Assembly: GCF_002153425.1 (NCBI RefSeq)
Contig: NZ_KZ119600.1
Span: 1,409,103-1,473,102, forward strand
Length of the DNA: 64,000 nt
Origin: Litchfieldia alkalitelluris
Lineage (GTDB): Bacteria; Bacillota; Bacilli; Bacillales; Salisediminibacteriaceae
Reading direction: 5' to 3'
A program made the position numbers and the translations under genes. The notes below the pieces were generated by a model. That model saw only the letters and a list, made by a program, of their open reading frames with translations. It searched no databases and was not told where the DNA came from. The stretch's first letter is position 1, and every line of letters begins with the position of its first letter. This document shows positions 1-8,645 of this stretch, piece after piece.

Positions 1-2
1 AA

Positions 3-425
3 GATCCTGATGGGTCAATAGAAACGATGATCAGGAATGCAGAGAATTATCGTTTTGTTAGAGAAGGAATGGTGGCAGGATTTTACCATCCTTACCTTGG
101 TCCCGAGTTGTTTATTGAATTAATTGAGCAGATGGAAAAAATTCCGAATGTATCCTGGATCGATTTGAAAAAGATGGATAATCATGTCCAAACGAAGCAT
201 GTTGACATAAGGTCTGGACAGGGAGAAATTAACGCCAACGTCAACTATATGGGACTCTTTTTATCTTCTACAAGCTACATTGATTTTCATGTGAAAAATG
301 TAATTGTAGTACTCCTATGGTGTTTTGGTGCAATAGGTGCAATAGCAGTCGTATCATTTATTTTATATATTCTTTCAAATAGTATCAGCTCGAACCAAGT
401 AGAAAGGAGGAAAGCAGTTGGCTGA
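3..425 (+). CDS. DUF2334-like protein, C-terminal part (partial at window edge)
   Basis: The frame is open from the window edge to a TGA at 423-425, so the start lies outside. The visible 140 residues contain a GFYHPYLGPELF stretch followed by a helix and IPNVSWIDLKKM, which resembles the end of DUF2334 (polysaccharide-deacetylase-fold) proteins. One hydrophobic membrane segment follows near the C terminus (VIVVLLWCFGAIGAIAVVSF). The stop overlaps the TTG start of the glycosyltransferase downstream, so the two are translationally coupled and probably work together in making or trimming an envelope polysaccharide. The family call is from memory of the motif and is moderate; the orientation and the coupling are seen directly. 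Confidence 0.55.
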   Translation, partial: DPDGSIETMIRNAENYRFVREGMVAGFYHPYLGPELFIELIEQMEKIPNVSWIDLKKMDNHVQTKHVDIRSGQGEINANVNYMGLFLSSTSYIDFHVKNVIVVLLWCFGAIGAIAVVSFILYILSNSISSNQVERRKAVG

Positions 426-1693
426 TTACTTCTTATATATATCTATATTTCTAATTTGGCTGATGTTGTTCTATCATTTGTTCTTAATGCAGGGGGGGTA
501 TTTCTTCTCCTTAAAGGTTGAGAGAATAAAAGAATTATGGTGGAGTAATATACCTGAACAGCCGATGGTCAGTATTCTCATTCCTGCTCACAATGAAGAA
601 GTTGTTATCGAAGAGACCATTAAATCAATGATTCGTTTAAATTATCCTAAGAACAAACTGGAAGTCATTGTAATTAATGATAATTCTTCAGATTTAACAG
701 GAAAAGATTGCTGATTCCTACGCAAGGGATCATTCGTTTATAAAAGTCATCCATAATAAACCGCCATTTGCAGGAAAGGGGAAATCAGGTGCTTTGAATA
801 CTGGATTCAAGCAGTCCTCAGGAGAGATAATAGTTGTTTATGATGCGGATAATACACCTGAACCTGATGCTGTTCAGAATCTAGTACTCCCTTTACAGAA
901 GGACAAAAAGGCTGGTGCTGCAGTAGGTAAGTTTCGCGTTGTAAATGCACAAAAAAATTTACTTACTCGATTTATTAATATCGAAACGATTACTTTTCAA
1001 TGGCTTGCACAAGCGGGAAGATGGTTCTGGTTTAAAATGGCAACTATTCCAGGTACCAATTTTTCAATTAGAAGGTCTATATTGGAGGAACTTGGAGGTT
1101 GGGATGAAAAAGCTTTGTCGGAAGATACGGAATTAAGCATCAGGGTCTATAACTTAGGTTATTATATTCGTTTTTTCCCAGCAGCAATTACATGGGAACA
1201 AGAGCCTGAAACTTGGAGAGTCTGGTGGAAGCAAAGAACGAGATGGGCATGTGGTAATATATATGTCATTGGCAAATATTTAGTTCGATTTAATCAATTG
1301 AAGAAAAAGAAGATACTTATTGATTTAGTATATTTTTTATTTACCTACTTTTTGTTTTTTGGCGGCATATTCGTTTCCCACGGTATTTTTGTGACAAACT
1401 TATTTGTTGATTTGGATCTTTCTATCGGCATTATTTCATATATTCTATTAATTGTAGGCTTCCTGTTATTTATAACAGAGATAATGCTGGCATTAACGAT
1501 GGAAAAACATCAATTCAACTTCAAAAACTATTTTACCGTACTTCTGATGTATTTTACGTATTCACAACTGTGGTTGTTTTTAATTCTTTATTCTGGAGGC
1601 TTGGAGTTGAAACGGAGCATTTTAAAGCAGGAAATGAAATGGTATAAAACCCAACGATTTAAAGAAGATGAAATAAAACAGAAGGTTTCTTAG
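418..1693 (+). pseudogene. Glycosyltransferase family 2, membrane-bound, frameshifted
   Basis: Two adjacent frames together encode one processive-type GT2 of about 424 residues. The first part (418-714) has an N-terminal membrane segment and the nucleotide-binding start VSILIPAHNEEVVIEETI with the VINDNSSD motif. The second part carries the DxD region (VYDADNTPEP), a TxFSIRR/ED region (ALSEDTELSIR), the QxxRW signature (KQRTRWACGN) and three to four C-terminal membrane helices. Reading GGA AAA AG ATT GCT GAT instead of GGA AAA GAT TGC TGA restores continuity, so one extra base lies in the GGAAAAGA run near 701-706. Start is TTG 418 behind AAAGGAGG, overlapping the upstream gene. It could be a true mutation, phase variation or a sequencing error. 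Likely role when intact: polymerising or adding sugars to an extracellular polysaccharide. Confidence 0.8.
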
Positions 1694-1702
1694 ATATATT
1701 AA

Positions 1703-1778
1703 TTGGCTCCCCTAGAGGAGACAGATTTTCGGATTTCATCTGTCTACCTTTTGGGGAGCAGGAAATTTTTGTTTGGTT
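1703..1778 (+). terminator. Hairpin after the glycosyltransferase gene
   Basis: Nested inverted repeats GGCTCCCC...GGGGAGC and GACAGAT...ATCTGTC, followed by a T-rich tract, lie between the convergent glycosyltransferase and M3 peptidase genes. The position fits a terminator for the plus-strand gene. Confidence 0.55.
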
Positions 1779-1823
1779 TTCTTAATTGTCCTCTAAAAGC
1801 TTCGCCCCGAAGTTCGGGTCTCG

Positions 1824-3518
1824 TTAATTAATCTCTTTAATGACACTCTCTAGGAAATCACCCATTCGTTTAACTGCAGATTCTGAAAAGTCAAAGCTTA
1901 CTCCAGTTTCTTCATAGATAGCTGCGATAGATTGATTGTAGTCCGCACCTGCACCCTTTTTGAATGATTCAACAGCCAGCTCTGGGTTGCTACGATAATT
2001 TTCAAGTAATTGTAGTGCACCAAGCATGGAGATGGAGTATTCAATATTATAGAAAGGCACTTGGAAATAATGAAGAGTGCCAGCCCAACTCATACCAATT
2101 TGCTCTTCAAGTCCAGTAGTATCAACAGGATTTAAGCCATAACGTTTAGAAATTTCAAAGAATTTTTCATCGCGCTCTTTAGCAGTATGGTTAGGATTCG
2201 TATACATCCAATGTTGGAAGAGGTCCCCTGACAATGGTCCGAATAACATTGTAAATGCCCGTCTTAACTCTTCGCGCTGTGCACTCTTAAAATCTTCTTC
2301 ATCTGGATAAAATCGATCAAGTTTATCTAATAAAAGCAGTTCCATTCCGTGAGAATAGAGTTCAGCTACTTCCATTCTATGTTGATAGTCTTCTATCGGA
2401 CCGTGCTCGGCTAACTCGAGGTACCCATTCACTGCATGGCCCATTTCATGTATTAATGCGATCAAAGAGAAAAAGGAAGGACTAAAGTTTGCAAAAACAA
2501 AGGTATCACCTGAAACAGGTAAGGAAGTACAGAATCCCCCTGGACTTTTCCCTTTGCGGTCCCCAAGATCTAATAATCCATTCTCTCTCATGTAATCAAA
2601 ACGCTCTGCAAAATATGGATCGGTTTTTCCTAACATATCAGAAACGCCATCCATAAGGGCAGATACCTCAGTGTAAGGTGGTTTTTTCATTAATTTTGCA
2701 GTGTTATCCCAAGGGCGATATGTATCAACACCAAGCTTGGACTTAAAAACTTCTGCGAGACGATTCCAAGCTGGAATAATATGTTTCTCCACATTTTCAT
2801 GAAAATCATAACAATCTTGTACAGTATACTCACGATTTTTTACAACAAACATATAATCACGGTAATTGTCAAATCCAGCATTTAAAGCGATTTGATGGCG
2901 TAATTGAACGAGCTCGTCCATGATAGCATCCATATCGGCCTTAATGTGACTAAAGGCTGACCCCATCGCGTAATAAGCTTTTTCTCGCACAGCCCTATCT
3001 AGATGGTCCAGTTGAGATTGGATAAATGGAAAAGGCTTTTCCTCACCGTCCCACTCAACGGTTAATCCTCCCATAATTTCACTATACTTCGTATTTAGCT
3101 CTTGTTCTTTTACCATTAATGGAATATTTTCTTCTCTGAACAGTTTCACTTTAGACCCGCGAACACGTCTCATTAATCCGTAACGCTCTTCATCTAATTG
3201 ATTGAAATATGGAGATTCGCAGCACTTCTCATTCAGTTTTGCTTCATATTTCATTAAGAGTGGTTGGATAACTTGCTGGTCATGAAGATATGTCGCCTTT
3301 ATATCTTCATCTTCAGTATTTCGGTAAAAATCTACTTGGTGCCCTGTCATTGCCTCTGCAATCTTATTCATTAAACTTTTTTCATCCTCTAACCATTTTT
3401 CAAGATCAGAAACGGACTCAATCTGAATATCAAGTAAACTTTTAATTTGAGATTCTACCCCATTTACATCTTGTAAATCGATTAATTCCTTATAATATTT
3501 ATCTTGTTTTATAGACAA
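1824..3518 (-). CDS. M3 family oligoendopeptidase (PepF-type)
   Basis: A 564-residue cytoplasmic zinc metallopeptidase expected to cleave short peptides. The HExxH zinc site is clear (LIHEMGHAVNGYLELAEHGP), with the downstream glutamate region MEVAELYSHGMELL as in thimet/PepF enzymes. The length matches the shorter M3 oligoendopeptidase branch. Translation starts at TTG 3518 behind AAGGGGGAAG. It is monocistronic: convergent with the glycosyltransferase gene and divergent from the flavin oxidoreductase gene. The family is certain. Peptide specificity and a pepF symbol cannot be fixed from sequence alone. Confidence 0.92.
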   Translation of the reverse strand: MSIKQDKYYKELIDLQDVNGVESQIKSLLDIQIESVSDLEKWLEDEKSLMNKIAEAMTGHQVDFYRNTEDEDIKATYLHDQQVIQPLLMKYEAKLNEKCCESPYFNQLDEERYGLMRRVRGSKVKLFREENIPLMVKEQELNTKYSEIMGGLTVEWDGEEKPFPFIQSQLDHLDRAVREKAYYAMGSAFSHIKADMDAIMDELVQLRHQIALNAGFDNYRDYMFVVKNREYTVQDCYDFHENVEKHIIPAWNRLAEVFKSKLGVDTYRPWDNTAKLMKKPPYTEVSALMDGVSDMLGKTDPYFAERFDYMRENGLLDLGDRKGKSPGGFCTSLPVSGDTFVFANFSPSFFSLIALIHEMGHAVNGYLELAEHGPIEDYQHRMEVAELYSHGMELLLLDKLDRFYPDEEDFKSAQREELRRAFTMLFGPLSGDLFQHWMYTNPNHTAKERDEKFFEISKRYGLNPVDTTGLEEQIGMSWAGTLHYFQVPFYNIEYSISMLGALQLLENYRSNPELAVESFKKGAGADYNQSIAAIYEETGVSFDFSESAVKRMGDFLESVIKEIN

Positions 3519-3839
3519 CTTTCTTCCCCCTTTTGTAAGTGCCTTACTACTTAATATTATCGAATTCTAGTTCTTAAATCTAGTTTTTTACTATAAGAGC
3601 AGGGGTAAATGTTGGGCGGGTTCTCATGTTTTTGATTATTAATAAGTACAAATGGGGAATGCAAACCTTCTCTGGGCTTATCAACCTAATTTTCTATTAC
3701 ACATTAAAGGGACGAACAGCACACATTAATCTATTTTGTGTAGTTTATACTGAGATTTTTTTTGTGGTATTGAAAAGTCATGATGATTGCATATTAACTA
3801 CGAAGTCATTAGTATTACATATTACATACAGATTCAACT
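3519..3839. other. Divergent intergenic region
   Basis: About 320 bases between the M3 peptidase and the OYE gene. It is AT-rich and must hold the promoters of both genes. A 71-codon open frame on the plus strand (3626-3841) lacks a ribosome binding site and family features, and I do not regard it as a gene. No repeat or RNA motif was recognised. Confidence 0.4.
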
Positions 3840-3851
3840 AGGAGGTTCATA

Positions 3852-4982
3852 ATGAATTCAACATATAAATCATTGTTTGAAGAGTTTACATTCAAAAGTG
3901 GAGTTCAATTAAAGAATCGCATTTTAATGGCGCCAATGACTAATTTTTCATCAAAAGAGAACGGTGTTGTTAGTGATGAGGAATTGTCATATTATCAAAT
4001 CCGCGCTGGAGGTGTAGGTGCGGTCATCACGGCTGTTGCTTATGTGACGAGAGACGGTAAAGGTTTCGTAAATGAAATCAGTGCCGACTCTGATGAGATG
4101 ATTCCTGGACTAAAGCGTCTTGCAGATACGATTAAAGGAGAAGGGGCAAAAGCAATCCTTCAGATTTTCCACGCTGGAAGAATGGCTCCGCCTGAGTTAT
4201 TGGAGGGCGGTCAATCTGTCAGTGCTAGCGCTGTTGCTGCGTTAAGACCTGGGCTAGTAACTCCAAGAGAATTAACTGAATCAGAAATTGAAACAATCAT
4301 TCAAGGCTTTGGTGATGCAACGAGGCGTGCAATGGAGGCAGGTTTCGATGGTGTCGAGATTCACGGTGCAAATACGTATTTAATTCAACAGTTTTTCTCA
4401 CCTCATTCTAATCGTAGAACAGATAAGTGGGGTGGGGCGATTGAAAAAAGAATGACGTTTCCTTTAGCTGTGATTGATATAGTAAAGGCTACAGTGAAGG
4501 AGCATTCAAAAACGCCATTTGTTGTGGGTTATCGAATCTCCCCAGAAGAGACGGAAACACCAGGGATTACCATGGAGGATACTTTAACATTCGTGGATAC
4601 GCTAGCTGAGCAAGATCTTGACTATTTACATATCTCGGTTCAAGATTTCTGGCAAGGCTCCATGAGAGATGAGAATGATAAAAAATCTAGAGTATTAATG
4701 ATTCATGAACGAGTAGGAGATAAAATACCAGTGATTGGAGTAGGGTCCTTACATACGCCGGATGATGTGAACGAAGCACTTGATACTGGTGTGCCTCTCC
4801 TGGCATTAGGACGCGAAATGATTGTAGAACCGAAGTGGGTTGAAAAAGTTGAGGCTGGGGAAGAAGAAACGATTGCCACGACGTTAACAAAAGATGACCA
4901 AGAACGTCTCGTTGTCCCAGATGGTTTATGGTCTCCTATTATGAATACACCAGGTTGGTTCCCTGTTGTGGAGAAAGATTAG
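3852..4982 (+). CDS. NADH-dependent flavin oxidoreductase (old yellow enzyme family)
   Basis: A 376-residue FMN-binding TIM-barrel oxidoreductase. Family marks are the N-terminal LKNRILMAPMTNF, the active-site region GFDGVEIHGANTYLIQQFFSPHSNRRTDKWGG, and the phosphate-binding VIGVGSLHTPDD...ALGREMIVEPKW. This group resembles Bacillus YqiG-like enzymes, which reduce activated C=C bonds using NADH or NADPH. The start is ATG 3852 with AGGAGG at 3840-3845. It is followed by its own terminator and appears monocistronic. Family assignment is firm; physiological substrate is unknown. Confidence 0.92.
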   Translation: MNSTYKSLFEEFTFKSGVQLKNRILMAPMTNFSSKENGVVSDEELSYYQIRAGGVGAVITAVAYVTRDGKGFVNEISADSDEMIPGLKRLADTIKGEGAKAILQIFHAGRMAPPELLEGGQSVSASAVAALRPGLVTPRELTESEIETIIQGFGDATRRAMEAGFDGVEIHGANTYLIQQFFSPHSNRRTDKWGGAIEKRMTFPLAVIDIVKATVKEHSKTPFVVGYRISPEETETPGITMEDTLTFVDTLAEQDLDYLHISVQDFWQGSMRDENDKKSRVLMIHERVGDKIPVIGVGSLHTPDDVNEALDTGVPLLALGREMIVEPKWVEKVEAGEEETIATTLTKDDQERLVVPDGLWSPIMNTPGWFPVVEKD

Positions 4983-4991
4983 CTGAGAAGC

Positions 4992-5017
4992 GGGAGCAGT
5001 GCAGACTGCTCCCTTTT
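4992..5017 (+). terminator. Rho-independent terminator
   Basis: Perfect 8-bp stem GGGAGCAG / CTGCTCCC with a 6-nt loop followed by TTTT, immediately downstream of the flavin oxidoreductase gene. Confidence 0.85.
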
Positions 5018-5133
5018 GCGGACTATGACTCAGTTTTTCTTATATCGAGCGTTTTACTAGAGCTGAAATTAAAAATGCATTATGATGAACGAAACTAACT
5101 TGTACTTAAAAGTGAAGGAAGGAGATATCCATT

Positions 5134-5655
5134 TTGAAGTTGTGGAAAGGAATCATCTTATTGGGTTGTATGTTGTTATTTCTAGCTGCCTGTTCAGGAA
5201 ATGATCAAGGTAATGCTGGTGATACAACGCCATATGACCCTGCAACCTTTGAATTTGCCATGCCTAATACGACTGGTGAAGCTGTATCATTAGTACCTAA
5301 TGGAAAAACATTATATTTATATTTTACAGGAGTTGGCTGAGGAACTTGCATTCAACAGCTGGTTCAGCTGAATAGCCAAATAGAATTGTTTGAAGGAATG
5401 GAGGTCGTGGCAGTCAGCCCGTCCACACCTCAGGATCATCAACAATTGCAGGAAGAATATAATATCCAATTTGAAATTTTAACTGATATTGACTATTTAT
5501 TTGCCATTGAGCACGGATTTGTCGATGAGGAAGAAGGTGCTATCTACCGGGGCTATCTTGGAGTCAACCCAGATACTGGAGCACAGAGTAAAGAAATCGA
5601 TTATTTGGTCGGTCAAAACACAGAAACCATTGCAGAGTTGATGGAAGATTTGTAA
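5134..5655 (+). CDS. Redoxin-type lipoprotein with in-frame TGA at the CxxC position (candidate selenoprotein)
   Basis: One continuous frame of 173 residues if the single TGA at 5338-5340 (residue 69) is read through. N-terminal signal with lipobox FLAACS marks a lipoprotein, anchored outside the membrane. The rest is a thioredoxin/peroxiredoxin-like fold: FEFAMPNTTGEAV, then LYLYFTGVG-U-GTC-IQQL, then VVAVSPSTP and FEILTDIDYLFA. In AhpC/TSA-like redoxins this strand-turn carries a CxxC (compare G-V-x-C-x-x-C). The TGA sits exactly at the first Cys, giving UxxC. 68 codons before and 104 after are open with normal codon use. Start TTG 5134 follows AAGGAAGGAGAT. Two readings are possible: selenocysteine, supported by the hairpin just downstream, or a TGC/TGT-to-TGA nonsense mutation making a pseudogene. 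Confidence 0.7.
5346..5379 (+). promoter_or_regulatory. SECIS-like hairpin immediately 3' of the in-frame TGA
   Basis: Stem ATTCA (5350-5354), 3-nt 5' bulge ACA, stem GCTG (5358-5361), loop GTT (5362-5364), CAGC (5365-5368), TGAAT (5369-5373). A lower stem can add C5349-G5375, G5348-C5376, T5347-A5378 and T5346-A5379 with single unpaired bases. The loop starts 21 nt after the TGA and opens with GU, as in bacterial SECIS elements. The base pairing is seen; the role is inferred. Chance hairpins of this size do occur in coding sequence. Confidence 0.5.
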
Positions 5656-5728
5656 GAGGTGTAAAAAGAGGTGCTTGATCACTAGTGCAGCTATGTTCGC
5701 TGTATTGGGGGCAGGTACCTTTTTTAGT

Positions 5729-6092
5729 TCTTATGGACAGGTTTACGGTTTGGAGCTGGAAAACTGTCGATAAAGCGGGCTCTAATGGACAGATTTGTGT
5801 TTTCAAACTGAAAAACTGTCGATAACCCGAGCTCTAATGGACAGATTTAAGTTTTCAAACTGAAAAACTGTCGATAAAGTGGGCTCTAATGGACAGATTT
5901 GCGTTTTCAAACTGAAAAACTGTCGATAACCCGAGCTCTAATGGACAGATTTAAGTTTTCAAACTGAAAAACTGTCGATAAAGTGGGCTCTAATGGACAG
6001 ATTTGCGTTTTCAAACTGAAAAACTGTCGATAATCCAAGCTGTAATGGCCAGATTTGCGTTTTCAAACTGAAAAACTGTCGATAATCCCAGC
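5729..6092. repeat. Tandem array A: seven 52-bp units
   Basis: Units begin at 5729, 5781, 5833, 5885, 5937, 5989 and 6041, with exact 52-bp spacing. Each carries TAATGGACAG ... AACTGAAAAACTGTCGATAA, so the GACAG/CTGTC pair can form a hairpin. Middle copies alternate (GATTTAAG with GATTTGCG, and CGATAAAGTGGGC with CGATAACCCGAGC), showing a higher-order 104-bp duplication. The first and last copies are the most diverged. It lies between the redoxin lipoprotein gene and galK, with no unique spacers, so it is not CRISPR. Confidence 0.95.
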
Positions 6093-6205
6093 AGCTCATC
6101 TTAACTCCAAGACAACAATACCTCATTAGTACAACTCAACCATGATTTTTATCATCTTCACTTATGCTTTCCTACTAACCTGAATATCTACGCCATTTCC
6201 ACATC

Positions 6206-6234
6206 TTCCACATCATTTTCATATAAACTATAAT
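6206..6234 (+). promoter_or_regulatory. Putative sigma-A promoter of galK
   Basis: TTCCAC (6206-6211), 17-bp spacer, TATAAT (6229-6234). The -10 box is perfect and the -35 box weak, about 110 bases before the galK start. Prediction from sequence only. Confidence 0.5.
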
Positions 6235-6345
6235 AGAGTATATAAATGAACAGTATTCTAGAAAAATGATAATTTGATGGGAATGGCATACCTCTTTCTA
6301 GAAGAGGTGGAGTATCAAAAAACGTTGCTAAAAAGGATGATAACG

Positions 6346-7533
6346 ATGACGATGAGGGAAAAGTTAACTACTACATTTAAAACAGCTTTTCATGATAGGG
6401 AAAATAGCGATTTAGGATCCACTAGACTATTTTTTGCACCAGGACGTGTCAATTTAATAGGTGAACACATAGATTACAACGGCGGCTTTGTTTTTCCAGT
6501 AGCCTTAAGCTTGGGAACTTATGCTTTAATCCTTCCGAGACAGGATAATCAAGTGAGAGTGTATTCCATGAATTTTCCTGACCAGGGGGTCCAGTCGTTT
6601 CTACTAGATGACCTTGTCTATGATGAAAAACATGATTGGGCCAACTATCCAAAGGGCGTCCTATCAGTATTTGCAGATAAAGGTTATGTGTCAGAACGGG
6701 GATTTGATGCTGTCTTTTATGGCACGATTCCAAACGGTGCAGGTTTATCATCCTCTGCATCTATCGAAGTACTTACAGCAACGATTTGGAATACTTTAAA
6801 CGATTTTCAAGTAGACCCGATCAACCTTGTTAAGCTTTGTCAGCAAGCAGAAAATAGTTTTATCGGGATAAACTGTGGTATCATGGATCAATTTTCAATT
6901 GGGCTTGGTAAAAAAGACTATGCGATTCTCTTAGACTGTGAATCCTTGAATTATGAATACCACCCGTTAAAGTTAGATGAGTTTGCTATTGTCATTGCCA
7001 ACACGAATAAGCGCCGTGGTTTAGCTGATTCCAAGTATAATGAACGGCGTGGTGAATGTGAGACGGCTTTAGGAAAGCTTCAAGAAAAACATCAGATTAC
7101 ATCATTATGTGAGCTAGATTCTGCAACCTTTGAAAAGGATCAGGAAATTATTACCGATGAGATTCATCGAAAGCGAGCAAGGCATGCCATTTTTGAAAAT
7201 GAACGGACGATCCAAGCAGCAAAATCACTAACTGAAGGAGACTTGAAAAAGTTCGGGCAGCTTTTAAATGAGTCTCATCTTTCTCTAAGAGATGATTATG
7301 AAGTCACAGGTAAGGAGCTCGATTCCCTTGTAAAAGCTGCGTGGGACGAAGAAACTGTGATTGGTGCACGGATGACGGGAGCAGGATTTGGTGGTTGTAC
7401 GGTGAACATTATTCACAAGGATCAGCTTGATGAAGTGATGAAGAGGATAGGGGATAAATATCAAAAGGAAACAGGACTTGAAGCTATGTTTTATGTGGCA
7501 GAAAGTGGCCAAGGACCACATGAGATTACATGA
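6346..7533 (+). CDS. galK: Galactokinase
   Basis: First enzyme of the Leloir pathway: ATP plus galactose to galactose 1-phosphate. About 395 residues, GHMP kinase fold. The galactokinase signature GRVNLIGEHIDYNGG, the ATP loop PNGAGLSSSASIE, the catalytic-base region NCGIMDQFSIGLGKKD and the C-terminal motif MTGAGFGGCTVN are all present. ATG 6346 was chosen because AAAAGG lies 9 bases upstream; the frame is open further upstream to ATG 6274 but that region lacks homology and a good site. galE follows after 74 bases and galT after that, forming galKET. No gal repressor gene lies in the window. Confidence 0.96.
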   Translation: MTMREKLTTTFKTAFHDRENSDLGSTRLFFAPGRVNLIGEHIDYNGGFVFPVALSLGTYALILPRQDNQVRVYSMNFPDQGVQSFLLDDLVYDEKHDWANYPKGVLSVFADKGYVSERGFDAVFYGTIPNGAGLSSSASIEVLTATIWNTLNDFQVDPINLVKLCQQAENSFIGINCGIMDQFSIGLGKKDYAILLDCESLNYEYHPLKLDEFAIVIANTNKRRGLADSKYNERRGECETALGKLQEKHQITSLCELDSATFEKDQEIITDEIHRKRARHAIFENERTIQAAKSLTEGDLKKFGQLLNESHLSLRDDYEVTGKELDSLVKAAWDEETVIGARMTGAGFGGCTVNIIHKDQLDEVMKRIGDKYQKETGLEAMFYVAESGQGPHEIT

Positions 7534-7607
7534 TGACCACATGTAATTAATATTTGTACCCTGTAAGACATTTTAAGATAGATTTTTAATAAGGAGGGGC
7601 TGGTGAA

Positions 7608-8612
7608 ATGTCTGTATTGGTTTGTGGTGGAGCAGGTTATATCGGGAGTCATGCTGTTTATGAATTGCTCCAAAGAGGAGAAGATGTCGTGGTTGTTGAC
7701 AATCTGCAAACAGGTCATATCTCAGCTGTTTCAAAAGGAGCTAAATTTTATCAAGGCAATATAAGAGATAAAAATTTTCTGGATCTAGTTTTCCAAGAAA
7801 ATAAGATAGATTCCGTTATTCATTTTGCTGCTGAGTCCCTTGTTGGTGTCAGTGTTGAAGAACCTTTACAATATTACAATAACAATGTATACGGAACGTT
7901 GTGTCTTTTAGAAACGATGGAAAAATATCGTGTTAAACGAATCGTATTTTCCTCCACTGCAGCAACGTATGGTGAACCAGCAAGGATTCCAATCGTTGAA
8001 GCAGCCCCAACTGTTCCGACAAACCCTTATGGGGAGACGAAACTAGCTATCGAAAGAATGCTGAAGTGGTGTGATGAAGCCTACGGTATCCGGTCGATTT
8101 CTTTACGCTATTTTAATGTGGCAGGTGCCCATCCAACGGGGCATATAGGGGAAGATCATAAACCTGAAACACATTTGATTCCTCTCGTTTTACAAGTGGC
8201 CTTGGGACAGCGGGAAAAAATCATGATTTTTGGTGATGACTACCCTACACAAGATGGCACGTGTATTCGTGATTATATTCATGTAAATGACTTGATTGAT
8301 GCCCATTTACTGGCGCTGGAAAAACTACGTGAGGGTTCTGGGAGTAACATTTATAATCTTGGGAACGGGAATGGATTTAGTGTAAAAGAAGTGGTAGAGA
8401 CGGCTAGAATGGTTACTGGACATGACATTCCTGATGACGTAGCACCACGACGTGCTGGAGATCCTGCTGTCCTTGTGGCTTCATCTGAAAAAGCGGTACA
8501 AGAACTTGGTTGGAAACCGAATAATCCTGCACTAGAACAAATCATTGAAAGCGCTTGGAGATGGCATGTAAAAAGACCGAATGGATATGAGGATGAATGT
8601 TTGAAGTCATGA
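7608..8612 (+). CDS. galE: UDP-glucose 4-epimerase
   Basis: 334-residue extended SDR enzyme interconverting UDP-galactose and UDP-glucose with bound NAD. The Rossmann motif GGAGYIGSH is at the N terminus, the catalytic FSSTAATYG serine/threonine and YGETK tyrosine-lysine pair near residues 125-152, and RYFNVAGAHP plus DYIHVNDLIDAH are typical GalE. Start ATG 7608 follows AAGGAGGGG. Second gene of galKET; it also supplies UDP-galactose for surface polysaccharides. Confidence 0.96.
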   Translation: MSVLVCGGAGYIGSHAVYELLQRGEDVVVVDNLQTGHISAVSKGAKFYQGNIRDKNFLDLVFQENKIDSVIHFAAESLVGVSVEEPLQYYNNNVYGTLCLLETMEKYRVKRIVFSSTAATYGEPARIPIVEAAPTVPTNPYGETKLAIERMLKWCDEAYGIRSISLRYFNVAGAHPTGHIGEDHKPETHLIPLVLQVALGQREKIMIFGDDYPTQDGTCIRDYIHVNDLIDAHLLALEKLREGSGSNIYNLGNGNGFSVKEVVETARMVTGHDIPDDVAPRRAGDPAVLVASSEKAVQELGWKPNNPALEQIIESAWRWHVKRPNGYEDECLKS

Positions 8613-8645
8613 ACGAAAAAATAATTGCAAAGGAAGTGCTAGGAC

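Noticed and set aside
418-1693. Programmed frameshift in the glycosyltransferase
   Set aside because: GT2 genes are not known to use one, and there is no convincing slippery heptamer with a downstream structure; a mutation or sequence error is simpler.
3626-3841. 71-codon open frame between the M3 peptidase and OYE genes
   Set aside because: No ribosome binding site, no recognisable family, and it spans what must be promoter sequence.
5564-5806. Minus-strand frame over the redoxin 3' end and array A
   Set aside because: It is an antisense shadow running into a tandem repeat, with no ribosome site.
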